Notes: a model not told the origin generated them from the letters alone. A DNA stretch of 64,000 nt from Sipunculus nudus (GCA_026874595.1 CM049307.1:186001-250000); one strand, 5' to 3'. Positions 13,201 to 28,200 are shown, counted from the stretch's first letter. A program made the numbers and translations.

Positions 13201-16200
13201 ACTTGCTGGGACAGCTTTATCTAAAGCAGAACTGAACTGATTGTGTTAAAGAAAAGGCATAATATTGCTCCTGATCATGTCCCTTTAATGTACAGCTAAC
13301 AGTTCAAATGAAGAAACCCAGCTTAGTTAAGCACTTGCTGCACATAATCACTGATAATCCACTGTGGGTTTAGAAAGGCAGTACATATGTGCACAGCTTA
13401 AAACTAGCAGTCTAGATGGTTAACTCACCAAACCACTAAGTCACAACTGTCTGTGTGTTGTAGATAAATGTGTAGTATTTATCCAGACCACACATTGCTT
13501 TACCACTAATATACCTTCTAATATAAAATGCATCGCATTCAGCAGGGGATAATGCCTGGTTTTAACCAACCATGTATGATATTGTTAGTTTGCATTTATA
13601 ACCATTAACTCATTTCTTGGTATCTTCTGCATTATTTGGTATTGTTTGGAATAATACTTACTCATGAAACTTCATGTGTATATGTCGAGGGAAGAATGAG
13701 AATCTGGGAAGATCCAGAATCCTCCCGGGAAAAATAAGAATTCTGATTTTCCCCCTGGAAAAATGAGAATCATTTCATACTATGATTTGATTCTCATTGT
13801 TCCAAGGAAGAATGAGAATTCTGATTTTGCCCGGGAAAAACCAGAATTCTTATTTTTCCCAGCCAGCTCCAATTTGTTAAATGATATCCTTTTAATAGTT
13901 AAGGTGGGTTACGTTTGCATATTTTACTACGGTATTATAACAAAACTTTAATGTTATTAACTGACCATTGCTAAAAGAACAGTAACATTTTTTCTCATGA
14001 AAAAAAAGAATAAACATTTCTGTTAAAATCAGTTTTATTCACACATGATAGTACTAAACCCATCATATTTCTATTTTGTGTGAGTGGACTATTTATTTCT
14101 TTTTCAACACTTGAACAGTTCAGAATTAATGTGACAGAAAGATCATGAAAGTTTCTTTCTGAAAAAGAGAAATATGTAAAAAATTAAAAGAGTTAAGTTG
14201 GCATCAATAATTCCCATTCTTCCCAGTGGAAGAATGAGAATTCTCATTTTTCCCAGGTTTGAATTTCAAAACTGAATTCCAATCTCTCCCGGGAAAAATG
14301 AGAATTCTCAATTTTCCCAGGAGAGACTGGAATTCTCATTTGTCCCAGGAAGAATGAGAATTCTCATTCTTCCTGGGAAGAATGGGAATCCCTTCATACC
14401 ATCTCTGGATTCTCATTTTTTCAGGAAAATCAGAATTCTAATTTTTCCAGGGAGGATTCCCGATCTTCCCAGAATCTCATTGACTTCCCTCTACATATGC
14501 ATATTGTAAATGGATATATTTCAGATGTTTGAGGGCATACCTTGACCGTGTGTTGTTGCAAATGAATTTCAAATTTAAAGCATTAGTATAACATTATGTT
14601 TAGATTTTCACATGACAAACCAAAGATTTTTCCCCATTTATGTGTGTTAAGAGATATTATATCTTTCAAAATCTTTACCCACAAGGTTTTATTGAGGTTT
14701 ATTAACATTATCCAAGAATTCCTTATACTGATATTCTCTGAGGTAAAAGTTAATTGTAATTTGTTATCTGTGTCTGCATCGTTGTGGATTATATATAAAA
14801 TTGTAATAATAATTATCAAATTCCTCACTTTTCTTTACAAAATCCTTAAAATACAGTAAAACTGTTAGAAATGTTTGGCAGTGACATAATTATAAAGTTC
14901 CTGGCATTTTATTCAGTAAAGATTGGAAATTTTAAGCAATCATAATTATAAAAAAAAATAACATGTTGTTAGGCAAAAAAAAATAAAAGGTGTGGTTCTC
15001 AGGCACTGCCCGCGTCAATTTTTAACCCCCGCATCAAAAATTTTTATTTTTATTTTTATCTTTCAAGTAGATATATAATACAATTCATGTAGTGCTTTAA
15101 CCTGTTTAGCAAAAAAAATTGTTATTTTAATGCTTTTCACTGATCATATGACATTTTATCGGAGCATTCAAAAAAAGGTAAAAAATAAAATACCGCCCGC
15201 ACGCACCTATTTCTGAAAAAAAGTGCCTGAGAACCATACCTTATTTTTTTTGGCCTTATTAGGTCATAGTTTATATGCCACATGTTGAGGGTGTTGTGAC
15301 TGTGCTGTTGATGATAAATTATATGTTGCTGATTGCAGACAAGCAGGATCACATACAGTGCTGCAGGAGAAGAAACATCCCGCGAAACTGTCTGAGCTTT
15401 TGTAACGGTCAGCCTAAGGCCGACGCTTACGATGACCTCTACTGTCTCATGTTCACCGAGCAGATACTTAGCTGCTTCAAGGAAGGATATCGTATGTCTT
15501 TATGGAGAATCTGTCACTAATACAAAAAGTCATCCATTATTTCATATCTAATACACTTTTATATTTGTAATCTATTCTTTCCTTCACTTTGGAAAATGCA
15601 TTACAATGAATTAATTATTGAATTTACCTGCTATTTCATCATTCTCTCATTTATTCATCATTCATTCATTCCATTCCATTTTATTCTTAAATTCCAGCAT
15701 TCATTCAGCCAGAATCATTTCCTTGATGTATTTATCAGATTGATTATCTAAAAGATTCTGTCATTAGTGAGTGAGTGTTGTGTGCATATCAAGGTGGCAT
15801 TATGTGTATGCAGAATGTTGTGTATGTACATATGTATACGTGTATGCAGTATGTGTAGTGTATTTACATATGTGTACGTCTATGCAGAATGTGTTGTGTA
15901 CTTACATATGTATATGTGTATGCAGTATGTGTAGTGTATTTACATATGTATATGTGTGCAGTATGTGTATTGTATTTACATATGTATATGTGTATGCAGT
16001 ATGTGTATTGTATTTACATATGTATATGTGTATGCAGTATGTGTAGTGTATTTACATATGTGTACGTCTATGCAGTATGTGTTGTGTATTTACATATGTA
16101 TACGTATATGCAGTATGTGTAGTATATTTACATATGTATATGTGTATGCAGTATGTGTAGTGTATTTACATATGTGCATGCAGCATGTTTCCATTGCTCA

Positions 16201-19200
16201 GGGTAGCAATCTAAAAGGCATATGCATGGGAATGGATGGGCAAATTCGGACTTTGATGACAGTGACAGTGATAGGCTATTCCTCTGGCAAATGACTTCCC
16301 TACTCATGCAGCTCTGTAGCAAGGGCCCACTTTTTTCTGCATACATACCTCATATGCATTCATATTAATGGAATCACAGGTGTACTCATTTAAATATCCA
16401 CTTGACGATGAGCAGAATGTTATATAATCACCAACCAAGCATGCACTTTGCACTGTGCTTTATATTCTTTTCCCTTTATCAGCGTTGCACTGTGCATTAT
16501 ATGCTTTTCCCTTTATTAGTGTTGCACGGTGCATTATATTCTTTTCCCTTTATTAGCGTTGCACTGTGCATTATATTCTTTTTCTGTTATCAGCGTTGCA
16601 CTTTGCATTATATTCTTTTCCCTTAATCAGTGTTGCACTGTGCATTATATTCTTTTCCCTTTATCAGGGTTGCACTATGCATTATATTCTTTTCCCTTTA
16701 TATGCATTGCACTGTGCATTATACTCTTTTCCCTTTATCAGCGTTGCACTGTGCATTATACTTTTCCCTTTCTCAGCGTTGCATTGTGCATTATACTCTT
16801 TTCCCTTTCTCAGCATTGCACTGTGCATTATACTCTTTTCCCTTTATCAGCATTGCATTGTGCATTATACTCTTTTCCCTTTCTCAGCATTGCACTGTGC
16901 ATTATACTCTTTTCCCTTTATCAGCATTGCACTGTGAATTATACTCTTTTTCCCTTTATCAGCACTGCAATGTGCATTATACTCTTTTCCCTTTATCAGC
17001 ACTGCACTGTGCATTATATTCTTTTCCCTTTCTCAGCACTGCATTGTGCATTATACACTTTTCCCTTTATCAGCACTGCACTGTGCATTATATTCTTTTC
17101 CCTTTATCAGTGTTGCACTGTGCATTATATTCTTTTCCCTTTCTCAGCACTGCATTGTGCATTATACTCTTTTCCTTTCTCAGCATTGCACTGTGCATTA
17201 TACTCTTTTCCCTTTATCAGCACTGCACTGTGCATTATATTCTTTTCCCTTTCTCAGCACTGCATTGAGTATATACTCTTTTCCCTTTATCAGCACTGCA
17301 CTGTGATTATACTCTTTTCCCTTTATCAGCACTGCATTGTGCATTTTACTCTTTTCCCTTTATCAGCACTGCACTGTGCATTATATTCTTTTCCCTTAAA
17401 CAGTGTTGCACTGTGCATTATGTTCTTTTCCCTTTATCAGCGTTGCTTTGTGCATTATACTCTTTTCCTTTCTCAGCATTGCACTGTGCATTATACTCTT
17501 TTCCCTTTATCATTGTTGCACTGTGCATTATATTCTTTTCCCTTTCTCAGCACTGCATTGTGCATTATACTCTTTTCCCTTTATCAGCACTGCACTGTGC
17601 ATTATATTTTTTTCCCTTTATCAGTGTTTGCACTGTGCATTATGTTCTTTTCCCTTTATCGGCGTTGCTTTGTGCATTATACTCTTTTCCTTTCTCAGCA
17701 TTGCACTGTGCATTATACTCTTTTCCCTTTATCAGCACTGCACTGTGCATTATATTCTTTTCCCTTTCTCAGCACTGCATTGTGCATTATACTCTTTTCC
17801 CTTTATCAGCACTGCACTGTGCATTATACTCTTTTCCCTTTATCAGCACTGCATTGTGTATTATACTCTTTTCCCTTTATCAGCACTGCACTGTGCATTA
17901 TATTCTTTTCCCTTTCTCAGCACTGCATTGAGCATTATACTCTTTTCCCTTTATCAGCACTGCACTGTGATTATACTCTTTTCCCTTTATCAGCACTGCA
18001 TTGTGCATTATACTCTTTTCCCTTTATCAGCACTGCACTGTGCATTATATTCTTTTCCCCTTATCAGTGTTGCACTGTGCATTATGTTCTTTTCCCTTTA
18101 TCAGCGTTGCTTTGTGCATTATACTCTTTTCCTTTCTCAGCATTGCACTGTGCATTATACTCTTTTCCCTTTATCAGCACTGCACTGTGCATTATATTCT
18201 TTTCCCTTTCTCAGCACTGCATTGTGCATTATACTCTTTTCCCTTTATCAGCACTGCACTGTGCATTATATTTTTTCCCTTTATCAGTGTTTGCACTGTG
18301 CATTATGTTCTTTTCCTTTTATCAGCGTTGCTTTGTGCATTATACTCTTTTCCTTTCTCAGCATTGCACTGTGCATTATACTCTTTTCCCTTTATCAGCA
18401 CTGCACTGTGCATTATATTCTTTTCCCTTTCTCATCACTGCATTGTGCATTATACTCTTTCCCCTTGTCAGCACTGCACTGTGCATTATTCTCTTTTCCC
18501 TTTATCAGCACTGCATTGTGCATTATACTCTTTTCCCTTTATTAGCACTGCACTGTGCATTATATTCTTTTCCCTTTATCAGTGTTGCACTTTGCATTAT
18601 GTTCTTTTCCCTTTCTCAGCGTTGCACTGTGCATTATACTCTTTTCCTTTCTCAGCATTGCACTGTGCATTATACTCTTTTTCCCTTTATCAGCACTGCA
18701 CTGTGCATTATATTCTTTTCCATTTCTCTGCACTGCATTGTGCATTATACTCTTTTCCCTTTATCAGCACTGCACTGTGCATTATACTCTTTTCCCTTTA
18801 TCAGCACTGCATTGTGCATTATACTCTTTTCCCTTTATCAGCACTGCACTGTGCATTATACTCTTTTCCCTTTATCAGTGTTGCACTGTGCATTATGTTC
18901 TTTTCCCTTTATCAGTGTTGCACTGTGCATTAAATTCTTTTCCCTTTATCGGCATTGCACTGTGCATTATATTCTTTTCCTTTATCATTGTTGCACTGTG
19001 CATTATATTCTTTTCCCTTTATCAGCGTTGCATTGTGCATTATATTCTTTTCCTTTTATCAGCAGTGCACTGTGAATTATATTCTTTTCCCTTTATCAGT
19101 GTTGCACTGTGCATTATATTCTTTTCCCTTTATCAGCCCGTCTGCCGTCAACACCTGAGTCTTTCCGGATCATGAATGTAGGGACTCACTCTGTTGATGT

Positions 19201-22200
19201 AGCGTGGGACCAACCCAAAAAAAATGGAGATAATGTACAGTACTTGTTATACTACAGGAAGAGCGGCACTTACCAGGGCTTCAAAGTCATTAGGGTCAGT
19301 ATGATACAAGTATTTCTTCTATTGATCAACCATTGCACAAATTATGGCCAGTATTGTAAAACCAGTTCATTTTATTAGTTAACTAATGTATAAAATATTT
19401 TTGACAAGTATAATGTATGCTTTTGGACTTTTTCTCGGACAAATTCTTGAATACTTATATTATTTGAATGTTATCTAAAGTTTCTAGTAGGTTTTTAGCT
19501 CAGCTGACTGTAAGTCATCTGAGCTATAGCGATCACTCTTTGTCCGTCGTCCGTCCAGCAATCCGGCCATCCGGCCGTCTGTCCGTTAACAAGGCACAAA
19601 TCGTAACCACTGGACCTGGAATCTTCTTACTTTACATCCGGAGAGGTCCATGAAAAATCTCCTTGGAAACCTGGAACTAGGTCTCTGTTACCCATATCCT
19701 TCGAGCTATGGGGCCCCAAAGTACCCCCCAGAATAGTCAAAAATTTCATACAAAAACTTCAATATCTCATTAACTACATCACTGATGGTCATGAATTTTG
19801 GCATACATATTGATCATGAGATGTTCCATCAGTTCATGCAGACTGGTGGCGCCACCTGTATTTTTTTATTTTTTTACGAATTTTTTTCTCTATTTTTGAG
19901 ATCTTTAAAATGTGAACATCTGTTAACAGGGCAAAAATCGTAAAGACTGGACCTAGAATCTTCATTCTTGACATTCTGAGAGACATATGAAAAGTTTCCA
20001 GGGAAACCAGAAATTAGGTCTCTGTTAATCATATCCTTTGAGCTATGGGGCCCCAAAGTACCCCCCCAGAATTTTCAAAAATTTCATTAAAAAAAAAATA
20101 TCTCATTAACTACATCACTGATGGTCATGATTTTTGGCATACATATTGATCATGAGATGTTTCATCAGTTTCTGCAGACTGGTGGCGCCACCTGTATTTT
20201 TCAAATTTTTACAATTTTTTTCTCTATTTTTGAGACCTTTGAGGATGTAGTTATCTGTCAACGGGGTTCAAATTGTAACGACTGGACCTAGAATCTTCAT
20301 CCTTGACACACAGGGTGACCCATGAAAAGTCTCCATGGAAACCTGAAATTAGGTTTCTGTTACCCATATCCTTTGAGCTGTGGCACTCCAAAGTGCAGCC
20401 CAGAATAATGGAAAATTTGATACAAAAGCTGAAGTATCTGAACAACTAATGCAGAGATCACCATAATTGTTTGCAAGGATATTGATCATGGAGTGTTTCA
20501 TGAGTTTCTGCAGACTGGTGGCGCCACCTGTATTTTTTTATTTTTTAACGAATTGTTTACTCTATTTTTGAGACCTTTAAAAATGTGAACATCTGTTAAC
20601 AGGGCACAAATTGTAAAGACTGGACCTAGAATCTTCATTCTTGATATACTGAGAGACCTATAAAAAGTCATGGAAACCAGAAATTAGGTCTCTGTTACCC
20701 ATATCCTTTGAGCTATAGGGCCCCAAAGTACCACCCAGAATAGTCAAAAATTTCATAAAAAAACTTCAATATCTCATTAACTACATCACTGATAGTCATG
20801 ATTTTTGGCATACATATTGATCATGAGATGTCATCAATTTCTGCAGACTGGTGGTGCCACGTGTATTTTTCAAATTTTTACAATTTTTATGCCCCCGCCA
20901 CAAAGTGGCCGGGGCATATAGTTTTACCAATGTCCGTCATTCCTTCATTCCGTCCTTCCGTCATTCCGAAATGAAACAGTTGTACGGACTTTTTTTGGCA
21001 ATGCCTGCAGATATTGGCCTGATATTTGGTGTGTAGGCAGATATAGACCAGTTACAGATCGAGTTCGCGTTTCGTCCTGGTTGACCTACTTTTGACCGTT
21101 TTACAGCTCCTAAACTTAGAAAATTTCATGAAAAATAGAAATATTCATGACAGATACACATGTACGGACTTTTTTTCGCAATGCCTGCAGATATTGGCCT
21201 GATTTTTGATGTGTGAGCAGATATAGACCAGTTACAGATCGAGTTCGCGTTTCGTCCTGGTTGACCTACTTTTGACCGTTTTACGGCTCCTAAACTTAGA
21301 AAATTTCATGAAAAATAGAAATATTCATGACAGATACACATGTACGGACTTTTTTTTCGCAATGCCTGCAGATATTGGCCTGATTTTTGGTGTGTGAGCA
21401 GATATAGACCAGTTACAGATCGAGTTCCTGTTTCGTCCTGGTTGACCTACTTTTGACCGTTTTACGGCTCCTAAACTTAGAAATTTTCATGAAAAATAGA
21501 AATATTCATGACAGATACACATGTACGGACTTTTTTTCGCAATGCCTGCAGATATTGGCCTAATTTTTGGTGTGTGGGCAGATATAGACCAGTTACAGAT
21601 CGAGTTCGCGTTTCGTCCTGGTTGACCTACTTTTGACCGTTTTACGGCTCCTAAACTTAGAAATTTTCATGAAAAATAGAAATATTCATGACAGATACAC
21701 GTGTACGGACTTTTTTTCGCAATGCCTGCAGATATTGGCCTAATTTTTGGTGTGTGGGCAGATATAGACCAGTTACAGATCGAGTTCGCGTTTCGTCCTG
21801 GTTGACCTACTTTTGACCGTTTTACGGCTCCTAAACTTAGAAATTTTCATGAAAAATAGAAATATTCATGACAGATACACATGTACGGACTTTTTTTCGC
21901 AATGCCTGCAGATATTGGCCTAATTTTTGGTGTGTGGGCAGATATAGACCAGTTACAGATCCAGTTTGCGTTTCGTCCTGGTTGACCTACTTTTGACCGT
22001 TTTACGGCTCCTAAACTTAGAAATTTTCATGAAAAATAGAAATATTCATGACAGATACACATGTACAGACTTTTTTTCGCAATGCCTGCAGATATTGGCC
22101 TGATTTTTGGTGTGTGAGCAGATATAGACCAGTTACAGATCGAGTTCGCATTTCGTCCTGGTTGACCTACTTTTGACTGTTTTACGGCTCCTGAACATAG

Positions 22201-25200
22201 AAAATTTCATGAAAAATATGAAATTTCATGACAAATACACATGTACAGACGTTTTTTCGCAATGCCTGCAGATATTGGCCTGAATTTTGGTTTGTCGGCA
22301 GATATTGACCAGTTACAGATGGAGTTCACGTTTTGTCCCAGTTGACCTATTTTTGACCGTTTGACGGTGCTCTAACATAGAAAATTTCATAAAAAAGCTG
22401 CACATGTATGGACTTTTTTTTCACAGTGCCTGCAGATATGGGCCTGATTTTTGGTGTGTAGGCAGATAATGACCAGTTACAGATCGAGTTCTTGTTTTGT
22501 CTCAGTTGACCTACTTTTGACCATTTGACTGCTCCTGAACATAGAAAGTTTCATGAAAAATATAAATTTTCATAACAAATGCATATGTACTGACTTTTTT
22601 TCCTCAATGCCTGCAGATACCACCCTGATTTTTTTTGTGTGGGCAGATAATGACAGTTACAGATCAAGTTTGCGTTTCATCCTGGTTGACCTACTTTTGA
22701 TTGTTTTACGGATCCTAAACATAGAAAATTTCATGAAAGACAGAAATTTTTATGGAAAATGCACATGTATGGACTTTTTTTCACAATGCCTGCATATACT
22801 GGCATGATTTTTGGTGTGTTGCTTGATAATGACCTGTTACAAGTCGAGTTTGCATTTTGCCCTTGTTGACCTACTTTTGACCATACGACACCTCCTGAAC
22901 TTAAAAAATTTTCCAAATTTTACAAATGTTTCTAATTTGCCCAAGGCGGGGGCATTCGTGTCGTTCCGACACATCTAGTTTTTCTCTATTTTTGAAAACT
23001 TTTCAGGATGTAGTTATCTGTCAACAGGGTTCAAATTGGACCTAGAATCTTCATTCTTGACACACAGGGAGACCTATGAAAAGTCTCCATGGAAACCTGA
23101 AATTAGGTCTCTAGCTGTTACCCATATCCTGTGAGCTATGGCACTCCAAAGCAGAGCTCAGAATAATGGAAAATTTGATACATAATTGTTTGTATGACTA
23201 TTGATCATGGAGTGTTTCATCAGTTTCTGCAGCCTGGTGGTACCACATATATTTGTTCGGGCTTTTTTTTGGAATTTTTTTCTCTATTTTTGAGACCTTT
23301 AAAGATATGAACATCTGTTAACATGGCACAAATCATAACAACTGGACCTAGAATCTTCATTCTTTACACACAGGGAGACCCATGAAAAATCTCCATGGAA
23401 ACCTGAAATTAGGTCTCTGTTACCCATATCCATTAAGCTGTATGGCTCCAAAATACCCCCCCAGAATAATGAAAAATTTGATACAAAAACTCCAGTATCT
23501 CAATCACTACAACATTGATGCATCATGATTTTTGGCATACATATTGATCATGACATGTTCCATCAGTTTTAGCAGACTGGGTGTGCCACCTCCATTTTTT
23601 TTCAAAGTTTTACGAATTATTTTCTCTATTTTTGAGACCTTTAAAGATGTGGTTATCTGTCAACAGGGTACAAATTGTAACAACTGGACCTAGAATCTTC
23701 ATTCTTGTCATGCAAGGAGGCCCATGAAAAGTGTCTATGGAAACCTGAAATTAGGTCTCTGTTACCCATATCCTTCAAGCTATACGACTCCAAAGTATCC
23801 CTCAGAATAATCGAAAATTTGATACAAAAGCTGAAGTATTTGAACAACTAATCCAGAGACCACTATATGCTTCTTTGCATGGATATTGACCATTAAGTGT
23901 TTTTATTAGTTTCTGCAGACTGGTGGAGCCACCTGTATTTTTTTTATAGTTTACGCTTTTTTTCTCTATTTTTGAGATATATTAATACAGACACAATCTC
24001 AGCCTGTTGGTTAATCTGTTTGTTGCTTCAGTTGAATGGTTATATACTACCATTCAGATGATAAAATTTCCTTTTGCAAATCTCTTCCCAGTCAGCTGAG
24101 TGTCATGACCATGGGTCACTTGTTATGTTTCTGTTGAATGGTTATATACTACCATTCAGATGATAAAATTTCCTTTTGCAAATCTCTTCCAAGTCAGCTG
24201 AGCGTCATGACCCATAGGTCACTTGTTATGTTCCTGTGGTACACATGAAAGCTGTCTATTTATCAAGTCAGTAAGTTATCCTTGAACAACAGCTTAAAAT
24301 TGAAGAGTTTCCTAACCAATTATGTAATGTTTTACAGTCTTAAATACAGTCAAATAATAATAAAGTATCTGTCAAACAATTAAAGTTTGAAAAATTATTT
24401 TGCTTTATTAGTTGGGTAAAACATACAGATTTGCTTTCTTTACAAAATTTGGCACCAATATAACATTAAGGTGGGGGCAAAAATGCCCTATTGACAAAGC
24501 ATGATCTCGACAAGCTGAGTGGAACATGGCAAAGATGTGGTGGTGGTGGGAAATTCTTGATCTCGCTGGAGATCCCTCCTCTGTGGAGTCTTGCAGCTTA
24601 GTGACCATCCAGGTCAGAATTGCAACAAAGTTCAAGCCTCCTGCGGGTTCCCGGAAACTCAGTTCCCTTGGTTGGTTCAGTTGACTTCTGGTTCCTTATA
24701 ACATTATTACTTAATCCATTTAACATGTTTATTTGTGAAATATTAAACATAATTAAGTAACCAAGATTATACTGAACTAGAAGTTAAGGTTACTCAGAAG
24801 AATCTTGATAAACGAGCAACTCCCTGTGGTGCGTGTCACATGACTGTGGAGAACATGTGGTGTGTGTCACATGACTGTGGAGAACATGTGGTGTGTGTCA
24901 CATGACCACGGAGAACATGTGGTGTGTGTCACATGACTGCGGAGAACATGTGGTGTGTGTCACATGACTGCAGAGAAAGTGGAAGTACATGAAGCTTAAA
25001 AAAAATTGCTTCTGTCTTGCTTGGTTGTCTGATGTTGAAGCTGCCTGATGTTTTTTATCTGTACTGCCTGATGTTTTTGATCTGTACTGCCTGATGTTTT
25101 TGATCTGTAAACATAACTGAAAGTCAATATGAAAGACTTGTATGAACTGAGAGGCTTGAAAGATTATTATGCTTGAAGCGTAAGTTGATATGCTTTGCTG

Positions 25201-28200
25201 ACATATAGATGTTAGGTGTATTAACGGGTTGCATTAACAGCATAAAAATATAACCAGCTGTTGCAGGTTATTTTACAGAAGATTTTGAAAAATGAACCTT
25301 GTTGTTTTGTGGTTAAAATGCCTTATTATAAGGGCAATGGTCATATACCTGTTCAAGTTTGTTAATCAGGTTAGTTTTATTCTTTATGTGTATTTATGTT
25401 TTGTTTTTACCAGGTGGCAACAAGAACATACAAAGTAACTGGTCTGGAGCAGGCCACCCACTATGACATCTATCTGATTGCTGTCAATCCATATGGTTCA
25501 AGCCCTGCAACACCCACCTACACAGTGTGGACACACAGGGAAGGTATGTGCTTAAGTTTCATTTAAACAAATTTTCATTTTCAAGAAAGAAAGAAACACA
25601 GAATGGAATGTTGACATTATCAAGTTATTTAATATTAAAAGCCCTATAAATTGTTTTCAATGAGTTATAAAAAAGGTACTTTATAATTAAAAAATTATCA
25701 TATTAAAATGCATGAAACTGAATTGAAATATAATACAATAAACCATTAGAAAGTATCTTGTCCCAGGTCCAAAATGATATATACTTTATAGGGTCAAAGA
25801 TTTATTTAAAACATTGTATGGACTGATTGTTTCAGTTATTTGCCTAAGAAAGATGGCTTAATTAAGCATGAGAATTAGTGCAGCATAAATCTGTTGTTGA
25901 TAGTAGTAAAAAAGACAAGGGTGTGCAAATCATAACAACAATTTGGCACAAATTGTAATGGTATAATTAGCATGCTTAAATTCTTCACTGTTGCCAAGAG
26001 GCGGGACAGGGCTGATCTGTCATTACATTGAAATTGATAATTTTGAACCCTAATGTTTACTTGCACCTTGTGATTTCTGAATTAGCAAACCATTGAGAAT
26101 CATTTCAATCAGCCTAAAGCTATAGGAAAAGCTATATGATTTAGATTTTATGAAATGTTACATCATATAATGCACCAATTGATCACTGTTTTTTTTTTGC
26201 AAAAGAGGAATTTCCATTTCTTAGAGTTAATTATGTATTTGAAGCATTTGTTGTCCAGATAAATTTAGTATCCTCAACACTATTCTGTTTTTAGAGAGAC
26301 TGTTTACTTTATATATTTTCCTTCAGAATTTAAATAATGATGAATACTTAAGCTTTTGAGAGTTCATTTAAATAACGATATGTATGATACAGGGGACCCC
26401 ATCATGGACGTGGCTATAGAGCCAGGTTCAGCAGTTGGTGTAGGGGACACGGTCACCCTGACCTGCAGTGCCAGAGCCTACCCCGCCCCCTCTGTGTACT
26501 GGATCCACCATGCACAGAGGTTTAACGGGTCCAAACTTGTCATGAAGGACATCAAAAAAGAAAACGGAGGAAAATACACCTGTGTCGCAGCTAATGCCAA
26601 GGGGGAGGTCACCTCACATTATGATGTTTATATCAAAGTCCAGTGTAAGTTTTGTAGAACCATCATATGGTGATCCTTATTCTCTGGGTGACAAAAAAAA
26701 ACATATTGGGTTAAATGTTACTTAATAGAAAAAATAAACCCTGTATTTTAATGGCTGATGATCAAGTTAAAATGACACATGTACTGAAATATACATCACA
26801 GAGAGTGAGTTGGAAATTATGCTCTGGTAAAAAGAAAGGGTATAGGAAATCCTGTTAATTATTTCAACATGTATACAACTTAGTGTTAAGTGCCATGCTG
26901 CTAAAAGGACTGCATGCATGATGTTTATAAGCCACTTGTCTAATAATTTTGTGAATTATAAAAGTTGGTCATGTCTTGCCATCTCCTATAAACTTTTAAG
27001 TTTGAAGGAGTTGAAAACCAGCACTTTTTTTGTTTAAATGGTGTGTGATTAATGATGTGTGATTAATGATTTTTATTGGCAGTCAAGCCTGAGGTACACG
27101 CAGGTCAGAAGGAGGTGAAGGCAGCTCCATACCAGAGCAATGCCACGCTGACCTGTGTATATACTGGCTACCCTGCTCACTTGATGTGGACCAAGGGTGG
27201 CATCTACCTCCCACGTGACCCACTCAGGCCAGGAAGGTTCCGTAAGATCACCCGAGAACACCCAGAGAGGGCCGAGCGCATTTCCATCCTCAACATTACC
27301 ATGGTAACGCCAGAGGATTATGGGATGTACACGTGTGTAGGCAAGAACAGTGAGGGGCAGGCTCAGGACACCATCATCCTGTCAAGTATGACCTCTTTGT
27401 CTTCAGTAACAAGAATGGAAATCTCCCCCCCCCCCACATATGTGTGGAGACATTTGTATTAATCTGATCATATTATGTACAAGCTCCAAGTCTTGAGAAT
27501 GTAATTTTTGATGATATCAGGATTAACTGCAAAAAAAGATACAATGGATATTTTAAAAAGGATGATTACTGACTTACAGAAAACTTAATAATTATCAAAT
27601 TGAAATTAGAAATGCAATGCACTAGATAGTTATCATGCATTTTCTAAAATAATGTTCATTTGAAGCTTAGCCAGTATTAACTTTGATGTGATTTGTGTAG
27701 TTATTTAGAGATGTTCACGGCATGTGGTGTGAAATTAATTTCTTCAATTATCAGCATATTATAATTATCACAATATACAGAGTTGAAGATTTAAGGATTC
27801 CTGGTAAGAGATACCTTGAATTTACAGTGTCATATCATTTACTTCTGGGATGTGTATGGTTATATTTTCTCATTTGTTTTACAGATCCTCTGGGATTCAT
27901 ACCATCTGCTCCTCCACCTGACACTATACCAGGGGCTCCTCACAATGTCACAGGTAGGATTCTTAAAGTCAGTAGTAATACCAGGGGCTCTTCACAATGT
28001 CACAGGTAGGATTCTTAAAGTCAGTAGTAATACCAGGGGCTCCTCACAGTGTCACAGGTAGGATTCTTAAAGTCAGTAGTAATACCAGGGGCTCTTCACA
28101 ATGTCACAGGTAGGATTCTTAAAGTCAGTAGTAATACCAGGGGCTCCTCACAATGTCACAGGTAGGATTCTTAAAGTCAGTAGTAATACCAGGGGCTCTT

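Larger units (their letters stand above)
19493..24232 (+). mobile_element. Helitron-like element with ~335-bp monomers, interrupted by a nested element
   Basis: The head hairpin agctcagctgactgtaagtc-atctgagct at 19497, followed by tccgtcgtccgtcc and gttaacaaggcacaaa, precedes six to seven diverged ~335-bp monomers. Each monomer carries ggacctagaatcttcattct, cccatatcctttgagctatg, a tgcagactggtggcgccacc motif and tttttctctatttttgag. The tail (cagctgag-gtcatgaccc..gggtcacttgtt) appears twice, at ~24090 and ~24195, because the last ~102 bp are duplicated. A second element is inserted at 20889-22978. No intact coding gene. The class assignment (rolling-circle, non-autonomous) is inferred from structure. 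Confidence 0.72.

Noticed and set aside
16529-19075. 848-codon Cys/Phe/Leu-rich open frame
   Set aside because: Runs through the 37-bp splice-acceptor array in shifting unit phase; a product of a stop-free repeat, and it lies within an intron.
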